A stretch of 13,389 nt of DNA from Dictyocoela muelleri (taxonomy: Eukaryota; Microsporidia), in the NCBI GenBank assembly GCA_016256075.1, contig SDVU01000440.1, positions 1 through 13,389 of the forward strand, written 5' to 3'. The position numbers and the translations under genes were made by a program. Positions 1-7,775 of this stretch are shown one piece after another. The notes beneath the pieces were generated by a model. That model was not told the DNA's origin. It worked only from the letters and a program-made list of their open reading frames with translations, and did no database searches. Position 1 is the stretch's first letter, and each line of letters opens with the position of its first letter.

Positions 1-163
1 TAAATCACGGGAAAAAGTCTTCTACATTGGATAACATCATGACTCATTTGGAAGCGATGGAGAGTATAAACAAACTTTAAAATTATTTATGGTAAATAAT
101 CCTGAAGGTTTAGAACTTTTATATCAATTAAGGAATGCTCTTGAAAGAAAAAAAAACTAAGAG
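1..163 (+). pseudogene. End of an unidentified coding remnant
   Basis: Frame 2 is open from base 35 to a TAA at 158-160, about 41 codons. Its mixed composition (HHDSFGSDGEYKQ near the start, VNNPEGLELLYQLRNALE near the end) looks more protein-like than the surrounding AT-rich DNA. The same frame has a stop at 32-34. Another frame is also protein-like from the window edge to about base 86, so the gene is probably a decayed relic that starts outside the window. I do not recognise the family. It could be a transposon remnant or simply a chance open stretch. Confidence 0.25.
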
Positions 164-440
164 AATGGAGACAATGCTTGATTATATAACAAAGAAAATT
201 GATTAATTTTTTTTATTTTTTTCCGATATTTCTTTAATACCGGAAATTTTTTTTTCATGAGATTTTACGTTCCGTTATTTGGAGGTATGACTGTATAACT
301 TTTAACTAATTAAATTATGTTTTATGTTTAAGAAAAAACTTTACGTCTATTTCTTTTTAAATACATTATGATTATAATTAATGATTAACATTGTTCCCCT
401 TTATTTGTCAGTGTAATATTTTTTAGGCAAAATTCGCATA
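164..440. other. AT-rich spacer with one hairpin
   Basis: No gene is visible. At 221-245 a 10-bp inverted repeat (TTCCGATATT against AATACCGGAA, one mismatch, 5-nt loop) lies about 60 bases after the coding remnant ends. It may be a chance structure or an element end. Confidence 0.4.
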
Positions 441-552
441 GGGCAAAGTGAGAATAAAGCGAAGTGAGAAGTTGGTGAAGTGAGAATTGGGCGAAGTGAG
501 AATAGGGTAAAGTGAAAATTAGTTGAAGTGAAAATTGGGCGAAATGTGAGAT
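441..552. repeat. Tandem array, 16 bp x 7
   Basis: Seven consecutive units of exactly 16 bp start at 441, 457, 473, 489, 505, 521 and 537. The consensus is GGGCGAAGTGAGAATT. Variation is mostly at the first four bases and the last base, and the core GAAGTGA is conserved in most units. The array is GC-richer and purine-rich compared with its flanks. It lies alone between degraded sequence on both sides. It could be a minisatellite or the subterminal repeat of a lost transposon end. No spacers, so it is not a CRISPR. Confidence 0.9.
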
Positions 553-1440
553 AACATTTAAAATAAAGAAAATGAGTAAAAAAATGGAAATTTATATTAT
601 CAATAACCCTCTGAGAATATTGCTTAAGAATATGATCCCTTTTTTGATTTTATAGATTTAATAAATAATGTGTAATTTGGCTTTAAAATTTGCCCAAATG
701 TTTGCTTTACATTACGCGAAATAATCGAACTTTTAATTTTATAATGGTTCAATAACAACAACCATGTCATTTTCATTCGATTGCTTTTTTTGGGACTTAT
801 TTGGAAAGTGGACTACATCGTAGGTAGTGACCTTGGATATAAAAATATTTTAAATTTTTATTAAATAATTTTTAGATTAAATTGACAATGCTATTAGTTT
901 TTAAAAACATAAACCCGTTTTAAAGAATTTATAGATCACCAACTAGTATTCACTACCCCGTTTATTAAGTAAAAGAGACCTCGTTAAGAAGAAATAAGGT
1001 CATTATTATCTAAATAATCGATAAATCGATTGTTATTATTATTCACGGCGGTAATAACTCACAATATATTGCCTTTTCATTTAAAAATCATGTAATTACC
1101 ATTTACAGATGTTATTTCCTCAAAAATATAAGAAGTGATTTAACCGTTATAGAACCAAAATTTTTTTTACAGAAGCTGTATTTTATAACACTCAAATCAG
1201 AGATCAAACAATTAATTTAAAAATTTTAGTTTCAATAAGTATACAAAATACGTATAAATATTAAAAAATTACAGATAGTTTAGTATTTATGACTGCCTGC
1301 AATTTCGCCCATAATCGAAATTGCGGTGTTTTTTCCAATCAGGAATCTCAATTTCCACGATTTTTTATAAATAAAATCATCAAAAATCCCTTATGCAAAA
1401 ATTTTATTTTTTTACGGTCTAAGCGGCGTGACAAATTTTA
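553..1440. other. Gene-free AT-rich stretch with small palindromes
   Basis: No open frame of convincing quality on either strand. Two perfect inverted repeats stand out: AATCGAT-AA-ATCGATT at 1015-1030, and a 9-bp stem at 1299-1307 with 1316-1324 (GCAATTTCG, 8-nt loop). The second lies about 120 bases before the MULE remnant and could be part of its decayed left end, though no matching right end was found. Confidence 0.4.
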
Positions 1441-2324
1441 ATATACCAAGATATGAATTATTTTTATTCTGACTGCAAAAATGAAATTCTTAGATATATG
1501 TGTAGAAAACCTATTTGCAAAGGCACAGTATATTTTAAAGAGAATAAAATATAAAATTTCCTCGAGCATTCGAATCAACCTATGGTCGATGAAATAAAGG
1601 CAAAAAATAGGAGATTAGAGGTTATAAAAATGTCAAAAGAAACAAAAGAACCATCTGATAGTTAGTTTTAAAAATAATCTAAAAAGATAAATATAAAAGC
1701 GAGAAAACGCTTCAATGAGTTATATTCGGGATTATGTAAAAAAACTTCAAAAAAATTGGCGAATTTCGTACCCAGAGAATTTGATGATATACCTTATATT
1801 TTAAAAAAATATAAGAAAATAAATCCATTTTAAGCTTGAACACGTGATTCATTGGCGATAAACGTTTTTTAATTTTTTTTTCGGGATTTAAAAAAAAATG
1901 AAAACGCCAATAATTTTATAATCGGATGTACCTTTAAAATTGCACCATTTTTTTGCAAGCAATGCCTTATATACACTGTATGTTTTTGGGGCGTGCATAT
2001 CCAATTATATATGTTTTAATTAAGAGCAAAGAAGAAAGTGAGTATATAAGAATTTTTGAAAAAATAAAAGAATTTACTGATATCAAACCTGAATTGATTA
2101 TTTCAGATTTTAAAAATCATTGAATAACGCGATTTTCTAAAAGTTAGGAATTTTCTAAATTGCAACTATGTTATTTTCATTTAACTCAATCGATTTAGAG
2201 GAGAATACAATTTGAAAAATTAGCAAATAAATATAAAAATGATAAGAGTTTTTCAATATATAATAACAAAAATAATGGTATCTGCGTTTTTACTAAAGAA
2301 AAAATATTTGATTTTATATAAACG
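1441..2324 (+). pseudogene. MULE transposase remnant, 5' part (FLYWCH and first half of DDE domain)
   Basis: A decayed Mutator-like (MULE) transposase. In frame 1 from 1441 the translation keeps a FLYWCH-type zinc-finger tail: YMCRKPICKGTVYF, an in-frame stop at about 1552, then EHSNQPM and a lysine-rich helix to a stop at 1660. Around 1740-1830 another frame reads KKLANFVPREFDDIPYIL, the usual linker before the catalytic domain. From about 1915 come GCTFKIAPFF and then, in a shifted frame, AYPIIYVLIKSKEESEY and PELIISDFKN. These match the MULE blocks (D)GTFKIAP..., P..Y.L...K.E..Y and the second catalytic Asp. Several stops and frameshifts break it. It is cut at 2325 by another element and resumes at 3346. 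It is clearly older than the MULE at 4298-6031. Confidence 0.8.
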
Positions 2325-2401
2325 CAGTCCGAATAAACGCCGGATGCGTTTTTACTGACTTCTTTTCTGTCGAAAATCCGTAAAAATGCCTGGAATTTTT
2401 T
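2325..2401 (+). repeat. Left TIR of the nested element
   Basis: Inverted partner of 3268-3345. The first 32 bases are almost identical apart from single substitutions and one extra base, and similarity then falls towards the interior. Confidence 0.8.
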
Positions 2402-3267
2402 TGAATTAAAAAAATGAAATATTCACGGTAAAAACTTAACAATAATAAATTCCGAACAGTTTCCATTATATGTCTACTTACCAAAATCTCGCCACAAAAT
2501 GTTTTATTTAAAAATTCTGATGCCCGCATAAAAAATATAAATTACATAAAGATTCTATGATTTAAATTCCTTTTACAACAGTTTAGCAACACCCCCCCTA
2601 AAAATATAATCACTATTCAGTAGAAATGAGACCATTTTATCATTAAAAATAAAAACTTCGTAAAAAGTACGAGCTAAATCATGCAATATTTCTATAAAAA
2701 GCTTATCTTCTAAATTGAAAAAAAATCCAAGTTTTTGTAATTTTTAAAGTATAATTTTTTTAAAAAAATGTGAAAGCATAGTTGTAAATTTTTATAAATA
2801 TCTGTTTTTAAATTCGAAGAATAGCCTCAACTCTGCCGAAATGAGATTATATATTTTTAATGATGTATCTAATATGTAATATAACCGAAAAATTATTATT
2901 AGTTGACTAAAAATACATTCATAATAAATTTAAGCAGAGAAAAGAGTAAATATTACGCGGGTTGTATATCTTTAATAAGTTTTCCTGTAGATTGTGGTAT
3001 ATTGAAGAGTTAATTGCTTTACAACACTTGTATTTGTATAAAATCAGGTTAAAAAATCTGTTTTACAAAAGTGTAATAAATATCGGTATATCTAGAATTT
3101 AAAGATTTTTAAAAATTATAAACCAAATTAAGACCTCTATTCCCTATAAAGTGTAATTAATTGTAATTAAATTAATTTTTTTATTATAAAATAATTTAAC
3201 CTATTAAGTTTTTTATCATTTATTTTCTATCATAAAATTAATTTTTTAATAACTTGCTTTGATTTTC

Positions 3268-3345
3268 AATGAAATTTTCCGGTTTTTTATCGATTTTACG
3301 ACGGAAAATCAGTCCGTAAAAACGCATCAGCGTTTATTCAGACTG
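3268..3345 (-). repeat. Right TIR of the nested element
   Basis: Read on the minus strand from 3345 it starts CAGTCTGAATAAACGCTGAT, matching the left TIR. An open frame crossing 3259-3552 is a chimera of this TIR and the MULE tail, not a real gene. Confidence 0.8.
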
Positions 3346-3727
3346 TCTTTTTTAGCTTATACATATTTTGGCAGATTAGATATTAGTATATACAAAAGAC
3401 TTATTTTTGATATCAAATACTGGTCCATATACAAAAGAATATTGAATTTTAAACCTCGCACGACAAATATTGCTGAAACATGTCATCGAATTTTGAATAA
3501 AAATATAGGTGTCATTAACCCTAACATTACCTTATTTATACAAAGAATATAGAATTTGAGAAATAAAATGAAGTTGAAATATTCCAAACCAAACAGGGTA
3601 ATTTAACGTGGTCAAGAAAGAATTATGAAAAAGACGAGATTTTATTTTTTAGTTCGTAATTTATATTATTTTAGTGATGAAGAATTAGTAGAAAATATTT
3701 TAAAAGTATTTTATTTAAATTTTTAAA
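3346..3727 (+). pseudogene. MULE transposase remnant, 3' part
   Basis: Continuation of the remnant at 1441-2324 beyond the inserted element. The frame ending at 3552 reads LAYTYFGRL, YWSIYKRILNF and TTNIAETCHRILNKN, which align with HILWSVYDRVMNF and TTNSLEAWHRIMNRK of the second MULE copy. This block carries the third catalytic residue (E of TTNIAE) and the C-terminal helix (PNITLFIQRI). After the stop at 3550-3552, decayed frames up to about 3727 still resemble the usual MULE tail (KNYEKDE, YYFSDEELVENILK). No terminal inverted repeat could be recognised for this copy. Confidence 0.75.
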
Positions 3728-3795
3728 TGAAGTAATTAAAAAATGTTTTTATAACAAATTTTATATTTTCAAATATAATATTTTATTTAATTATT
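3728..3795. other. Short AT-rich spacer
   Basis: Poly-A/T-rich sequence between the MULE tail and the CG-rich patch. Nothing recognisable. Confidence 0.4.
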
Positions 3796-3940
3796 GTGTC
3801 GCACGAAACGCGCGACATGCAAAACGCGCCAACCTATTTTACTTTCAATTTAACTTTATTCTATTATTTTTTTCAATTTACTATGCGAGACGCGTTACAT
3901 ACATGCGAGAAGCGTTACATCTATGCGACAAACGCTACAA
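3796..3940. repeat. CG-rich hairpin and 20-bp tandem repeats
   Basis: 3797-3817 folds as TGTCGC-A-CG-AAA-CG-C-GCGACA (eight pairs, one mismatch). It is followed by ATGCAAAACGCGCC. After a T-rich middle, three units of exactly 20 bp lie at 3881, 3901 and 3921, each resembling ATGCGAGACGCGTTACAT. The order hairpin, then GCAAAACGCG, and motifs of the GCGAGAC / GCGT.ACAT type recur in the arms of the foldback at 10146-10986. This is therefore probably a short or internally deleted member of the same family. An open frame at 3796-3999 is an accident of this repeat. Confidence 0.6.
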
Positions 3941-4297
3941 ACCATATATATATTACGAAGTGTATAATATTATTAACAAATAGTCATATCAAGAACTGAG
4001 ATTAGTATTATTTAGTTAATTACGCTATTAGGTTTATTAATAACCTAAAAATTAATTGGTTGTGGTTACGTAATAGCTTGCCCCTAGGATCTATAAAATA
4101 TTTTTTAAAATATATAGATTTTTTATTTCAAAAAATTTTGTAAATTGTGTTTGAGAATATTTTTCAGAATTTACCTATAATACCAATTTTAATTATCAAC
4201 AATAAAATTTACAATATAAATATTTTAATTAAAATGACCTTTTACACTTAGAATAGATATAATTATATATTTTTTATATTTTTTTTTCATAATTCAA
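3941..4297. other. AT-rich spacer, no gene
   Basis: Long A/T runs with no coding pattern, no paired repeats and no recognised signal. It ends at the left tip of the MULE element. Confidence 0.5.
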
Positions 4298-4437
4298 GGC
4301 AGTTCGTTTTTTTTGCCTTTAGCGAAAAAACGGATTTTTTAGTTTTTTTCGCTCTTGGCGAAACATCTGTTTTTTCGTAAACAAAAAAAATAATTTTTTT
4401 TATTTTGTTGCCCCCATGAATCACGAAATAACAATTT
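4298..4437 (+). repeat. Left TIR of the MULE
   Basis: Matches the reverse complement of 5859-6031. Contains two diverged units of the GCGAAAAAACGGAT / CGCTCTTGGCGAAACATC type, then TTGCCCCCATGAATCACG. The transposase start codon (4416) lies inside it. Confidence 0.88.
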
Positions 4438-5804
4438 CAAATTCTAAAAGAGGTGGCAAAATGTTAATATTAAAGATTATTTATATAATTTTGACAGGAT
4501 TATTAAAAATAATAACAGATGGAGATGTCAAAATCGGGTATTTCGAGGCCCCGTATATACCAATTTTGAAAACAGCATAATTATTAAAGAAAATAATCGC
4601 GATCATGGAAATGTAAAGTCTGAAATAATATCAAAAAACTAAAAGATAATATTTCTAATAATTTCTTGAATAATGAATTGCTTTTTAACGATTCATTCAT
4701 TAAAAATATTAGCGAAATTAATAATGATGAATTGGCATCCTTACCTTTACCAAAATATGATAGCCTGAGAGATTTATTAACAAGAAAAAAATTTAATAAA
4801 ATATTTAATAAAAAATACATTGATATATTTGATTTCATGAAAACTAATTTAAATGGTGAAAATTTTTTACTTCATTTTGACGATCCTGATTGTGAAGATC
4901 GTATTTTAATTTGGTCAACTGTTTCGGATCTAGAAAAACTTAAAAGTTCTAATACTTGGTTGATTGAAGGTACTTTTCGTATTGCTTCCAAAAATTTTAG
5001 TCAGTTATACACAATTCATGGTCTAATATTTGATACTAGACTTCCATTAGTTTACTGTTTAATGAATAAAAAAAATGAAAAATCATATCAGAAACTATTT
5101 AAAATATTGTATGCAAAAATTTTAATTATGACTAAATTTATCATTTGTGATTTTGAAAAAGCGGTTCTCAGTACTTTAAGATTAATTTTCTCAACTTCAA
5201 ATATAAGAACTTTTCATTTTTATTATGCACAAGCTCTATGGAGAAATATTCAGAAATTTAATTTTGTTACAAATATAAATTAGAAAATGATTTTAACATA
5301 TTTATAAGAAATTTAATTTCATTAGCTTATGTCCCCGATAATCAAATTTTTAATTTTTTTGAATTGATAAAAAAGAATTATAATACTATAGCTAATTCTG
5401 AAAATATTAAAAACTTTATAAAATACTATTCAAAAACCTATGCCGGTTATTATGATGATTTTAAAAATTTTATTAATCCTACTTATCCTCACATTTTGTG
5501 GTCTGTCTATGACCGCGTCATGAATTTTGCTTCAGTTACTACAAATAGTCTCGAAGCCTGGCATAGAATAATGAATAGGAAAGCCATAGTAAAATCCCCA
5601 AATCTTGTAAATTTCGTTATCATGATACAAAAAGAGCAAAAAAAGGAATTTCGTTTTATTCAATAAAAAAATGGGAAGGGTAAAAGTAGTAACGGTATAT
5701 TGAGAAATAAGGCGTTAAAAGTAATCGTTGAAAATTTCAATCAATATAATGATATTGATTATCTGTTGAGTATAAATCATCTGTTTAGCTGGAAATTCGA
5801 ATAA
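4416..5804 (+). pseudogene. MULE transposase, FLYWCH + DDE, broken
   Basis: The start is ATG at 4416, directly after a CCCCC run, giving MNHEITISNSKRGGKM, the start of a FLYWCH zinc finger. A frameshift near 4495 leads into RWRCQNRVFRGPVY and RDHGNVKS (frame 2). A second shift near 4637 enters the long open frame up to 5281. That frame carries SNTWLIEGTFRIASKNFSQL, LPLVYCLMNKKNEKSY, FIICDFEKA and FHFYYAQALWRNIQ, classic MULE blocks. The first catalytic Asp of the usual DGTF is Glu here (residue 101 counted from ATG 4666); the second Asp is kept (CDFEKA). A frameshift near 5275 joins the frame KLENDFNIFIRNL... to 5666, which contains the catalytic Glu in TTNSLEAWHRIMNRK. One in-frame TAA at 5664 precedes a tail ending with TAA at 5802-5804. 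Confidence 0.85.
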
Positions 5805-5858
5805 ATGAATTTAGGTAATTGGGTTTATAAATTTAGAACATTTTTTGTAATTTTTTAA

Positions 5859-6031
5859 AAATTGTTATTTCGTGATTCATAGGGGCAAAAAAATAAAAAA
5901 ATTTAATTTTTTTGTTGACGAAAAAACGGATGTTTCGCCAAAGGCGAAAAAACAAAAACATCCGTTTTTTTGCCAAAGGCGAAAAAATAAAAAAATCCGT
6001 TTTTTCGCCAAAGGCGAAAAAATGGACTGCC
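5859..6031 (-). repeat. Right TIR of the MULE with expanded subterminal units
   Basis: Inverted partner of 4298-4437 but about 33 bp longer. From 5928 the unit [A/T]CCGTTTTTTCGCCAAAGGCGAAAAAA is repeated in direct and inverted orientation. Two near-identical direct units of about 37 bp lie at 5958-6026, where the left TIR has fewer and more diverged ones. CGCCAAAGGCG is itself palindromic. Short open frames here (5872-6126, 5912-6103) are repeat translations, not genes. Confidence 0.88.
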
Positions 6032-6083
6032 GTTCCAATAATACGTCACTTCCTAAGCTACCAAGAAGCTCAGCTGTATACGC
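6032..6083. other. Junction between MULE and foldback
   Basis: About 50 bases of unassigned sequence. Its right part (CTCAGCTGTATAC) may be a decayed extension of the foldback arm, compared with CAGCAGTACATA on the other side. Confidence 0.35.
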
Positions 6084-6660
6084 AATCTTCGCTTTATCAA
6101 TGACTCAGCAGGATACAGGTAATTAGTTGCTTTTCGTGAATTTTTATTTTTCACTACTTTTTGCCGAGATGCGTCGCCGCACTCATCCCCACACCTATAG
6201 AGTCTCTTCTGCCTCATTGTCATATTAGACCAAGTCTTAATCAGCTATACTACACTGGAACAACTGTATAATATACATAATTATATAGTTATGACCGCTT
6301 AATGTCATCCTCTCATTATTTATTAAATAATGACGTCGGGGGATTCGAACCACAGCACTTAAATTTTCCATTCAAGAGTGTTAACCACTGAGCTATCTGG
6401 CTAATTTAAGCCAACTAAAATAAATTAGATTAGCATAAAGAGGCCAATAATTATAGAACTATATATGTAATATACAGTTGTTCATGTGTGATATAGTTTA
6501 TTAAGACTTGGTCTAGTCTTTTATATTGAGGTAGATGGAACTTTCCTAAGTGTGAAAATGAGTGTAGCGATGCTTCTCAGCAAAAGTATTGAAAAATATA
6601 AATTTATGAAAAGACTATTAATTGCCTGTATCCTGCTGAATCATTGATAAAGCGAAAATC
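6084..6660. mobile_element. Foldback element with a central tRNA-like promoter
   Basis: The left arm 6084-6293 and the right arm 6449-6660 are inverted copies. Shared blocks include TTCGCTTTATCAATGA.TCAG, CAGGATACAGG.AATTA, AGACCAAGTCTTAAT and GAACAACTGTATA.TA. The arms have diverged by many substitutions and small indels. The middle (6294-6448) is not palindromic and holds a minus-strand tRNA-like sequence almost exactly at the symmetry centre. No protein is encoded. The closest known concepts are foldback or MITE elements and tRNA-derived SINEs, but I cannot place it in a named family. Confidence 0.7.
6331..6395 (-). pseudogene. tRNA-like sequence (degenerate tRNA or SINE head)
   Basis: On the minus strand the A box TAGCTCAGTGG (6385-6395) and a perfect B box GGTTCGAATCC (6341-6351) are spaced as in a tRNA without a long variable arm. 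From T8 to position 72 it has exactly 65 nt. The T-loop TTCGAAT is intact, but the T-stem has two mismatches, the D-stem does not close, and the acceptor strands do not pair. An anticodon-like arm (CTTGAA with TTTAAG) has a loop of TGGAAAA, lacking U33. No anticodon can be assigned with confidence. It could be a decayed tRNA gene, or a Pol III promoter used by the surrounding element. Confidence 0.6.
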
Positions 6661-6711
6661 ACGATAGTTAAATTTATGTACTGCTGAATAATGTCATATT
6701 ATCTCGAAAAC

Positions 6712-6780
6712 AAAGGTCTAAAGAGTATGGTCGGAGACAACTCTCTGGGTTGGCAATTATGGATATTGTCAGCATGTAAT
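6712..6780 (+). repeat. Dispersed repeat copy A
   Basis: Begins AAAGGTCTAAAGAGTATGG and runs to CAGCATGTAAT. It matches the reverse complement of 13324-13389 with only a handful of substitutions over 66 bases, and a more decayed inverted copy at 12759-12804. It lies about 100 bases beyond the ArfGAP stop codon. It is GC-richer than its surroundings and does not belong to the arms of the foldback next door. Confidence 0.85.
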
Positions 6781-6819
6781 TAATTGATATTTTAAAATTT
6801 AAATAACACACGAAAACTA

Positions 6820-6866
6820 TTTTTTTTAAATATTTTTTTTAAATATTTTTTTTAAATATTTTTAAT
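6820..6866. repeat. 13-bp tandem repeat in the ArfGAP 3' flank
   Basis: Units AAATATTTTTTTT start at 6828, 6841 and 6854. On the gene strand this is an A-rich stretch just beyond the stop codon and may lie in the 3' UTR. Confidence 0.75.
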
Positions 6867-6877
6867 AAAACTCAATT

Positions 6878-7768
6878 TTAATTCTTCTTTTTAAATTTAT
6901 TAATAACATTACCCACGATACTCTTACTAACATTTTTAATAGAATCAATTACATCCTCAATAATTTCACTTTTCGAAGAATTTTTAACACAACTTGCACT
7001 ATTTATATTTTTATAGGAGTAACCTTCATTATCATTTTTTTCGTCAACATCAATTAGCCCGGCAACAACGTCATTTTGTGATTCAAGAGTATATTTTTTA
7101 CTACCTCTTTTCAATTGAACACTCTTTTTTACTTGAAATGGCTTTGAGATTGTGATATGTTCTGTTCTCTTCGAAACTTCAGGTTCATCTTTAGATAAAT
7201 TATCATTTAATTTATTATTAAAATTATTTTTAGTTAAATTTTTTTCATCGTTACTCTCTTCGGATGATGTCTCGTCTTCAACAATTCCAAGTGAATTAGA
7301 AATTCGTTTTTTACCTTTTTCTAAATTATTTTTCTTAACAGATACACGATTTGTAACATACACCTCGTGATTATTCTGATTAACATCTTTAAAAACATCA
7401 ATAAAAGACAATCCGGGATATTTCTTACAACTTTCATAAAACTTTTTATCGATATCATCAAGTTTTGAAACATTTATGCTCATTCTACGTGCTTCATCTC
7501 CATTAAAAACATCTAAAATAGTATTTTTAACTTTTATACCTTTCTTCCGATACTTAGAAGCACATGCAGTACATACAAATTTAGAATACTTTACGTATGC
7601 CCATAAAGGATTAGGAGTACCACAATCGTAACAAGATTTGTTTTGAGGCATTGATCGGAGATAAGAGAAGAAATCCATTATTTTATCAGTTTGTTGAGAC
7701 TGAATTTCGTTTTCAGGATCGTCTTTTTTTGAAAATGTTTTCTTTTCATTTATTTTTTTATCATACAT
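6878..7768 (-). CDS. ArfGAP-domain protein
   Basis: A 296-residue GTPase-activating protein for Arf-type small GTPases, expected to act on Golgi/ER vesicle traffic (COPI). The N-terminal ArfGAP domain spans about residues 28-140. The zinc finger is C46-x2-C49-x16-C66-x2-C69 within KSCYDCGTPNPLWAYVKYSK, with the family's CxDCG..NP.WA pattern. R74 (SKYRKKG) is in the position of the catalytic arginine finger, but the usual His before it is Tyr. The region from about 145 to 265 is charged, low-complexity and probably disordered. The C-terminal 30 residues (SEIIEDVIDSIKNV...VINKFKKKN) look like an amphipathic, basic-ended helix that could bind membrane, as in ArfGAP1/Gcs1. The length is short compared with yeast Glo3 and human ArfGAP2/3, as expected in a reduced genome. 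The start is chosen because ATG 7768 directly follows a CCC run. I cannot tell Gcs1 from Glo3 type. Confidence 0.9.
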   Translation of the reverse strand: MYDKKINEKKTFSKKDDPENEIQSQQTDKIMDFFSYLRSMPQNKSCYDCGTPNPLWAYVKYSKFVCTACASKYRKKGIKVKNTILDVFNGDEARRMSINVSKLDDIDKKFYESCKKYPGLSFIDVFKDVNQNNHEVYVTNRVSVKKNNLEKGKKRISNSLGIVEDETSSEESNDEKNLTKNNFNNKLNDNLSKDEPEVSKRTEHITISKPFQVKKSVQLKRGSKKYTLESQNDVVAGLIDVDEKNDNEGYSYKNINSASCVKNSSKSEIIEDVIDSIKNVSKSIVGNVINKFKKKN

Positions 7769-7775
7769 GAGGGTA
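7769..7775 (-). promoter_or_regulatory. CCC start-proximal signal of the ArfGAP gene
   Basis: On the gene strand the sequence TACCCTCATG places CCC two bases before the start codon. A CCC-like motif just upstream of ATG is a known feature of microsporidian genes and probably marks transcription or translation initiation. The same arrangement occurs at the other host gene and the MULE transposase. Confidence 0.55.

Larger units (their letters stand above)
2325..3345. mobile_element. 1.0-kb TIR element inserted in the MULE remnant
   Basis: The ends are inverted copies of one another for about 75 bp: 2325-2401 against 3268-3345. The outermost bases are CAGTCCGAATAAACGC on the left and GCGTTTATTCAGACTG on the right, with ATGCGTTTTTAC and TTTTC.GTCG.AAAATC shared further in. 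The element sits exactly where the MULE coding sequence is interrupted. The interior (2402-3267) is AT-rich with no intact transposase. A minus-strand open stretch at 2314-2529 runs into the TIR and is not convincing. No clear target-site duplication is visible. The CAGT..ACTG ends do not settle the family; it is a class II element, probably non-autonomous or decayed. Confidence 0.75.
4298..6031 (+). mobile_element. MULE DNA transposon with long TIRs (inactivated)
   Basis: A 1.73-kb element bounded by long inverted repeats, 4298-4437 and 5859-6031, both with GGCAGT.C as the outer tip. Between them lies one plus-strand transposase reading region (4416-5804) with MULE hallmarks. The order TIR, FLYWCH, DDE domain, TIR is that of autonomous Mutator-like elements. 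A target-site duplication of the usual 8-11 bp is not visible: the flanks are ataattcaa on the left and gttccaata on the right, with only partial similarity. The transposase carries about two frameshifts and one to two stops, so the copy is dead but fairly young. Confidence 0.88.

Noticed and set aside
441-552. CRISPR array
   Set aside because: The units are directly adjacent without spacers, and the surroundings are eukaryotic.
3259-3552. Plus-strand open frame of 97 codons as a gene
   Set aside because: Its first third is the TIR of the inserted element and the rest is the MULE C-terminal block; the ATG is incidental.
4584-4838. Minus-strand open frame of 84 codons
   Set aside because: It lies antisense to the MULE transposase, which has clear family motifs; its translation is leucine- and serine-rich shadow sequence.
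4289-6040. A 9-bp target-site duplication around the MULE
   Set aside because: The flanks ataattcaa and gttccaata share only a few bases, too few to claim in AT-rich DNA.
5872-6126. Two overlapping plus-strand open frames rich in Lys and Phe
   Set aside because: They translate the repeated units of the MULE right TIR and run into the next element.
6331-6404. A functional tRNA gene with Ser (GGA) or Phe (GAA) anticodon
   Set aside because: The Pol III boxes are excellent, but the acceptor and D stems do not pair, the T-stem has mismatches and the anticodon changes with the alignment chosen.
7152-7370. Plus-strand open frame of 72 codons
   Set aside because: Antisense shadow of the low-complexity part of the ArfGAP gene.
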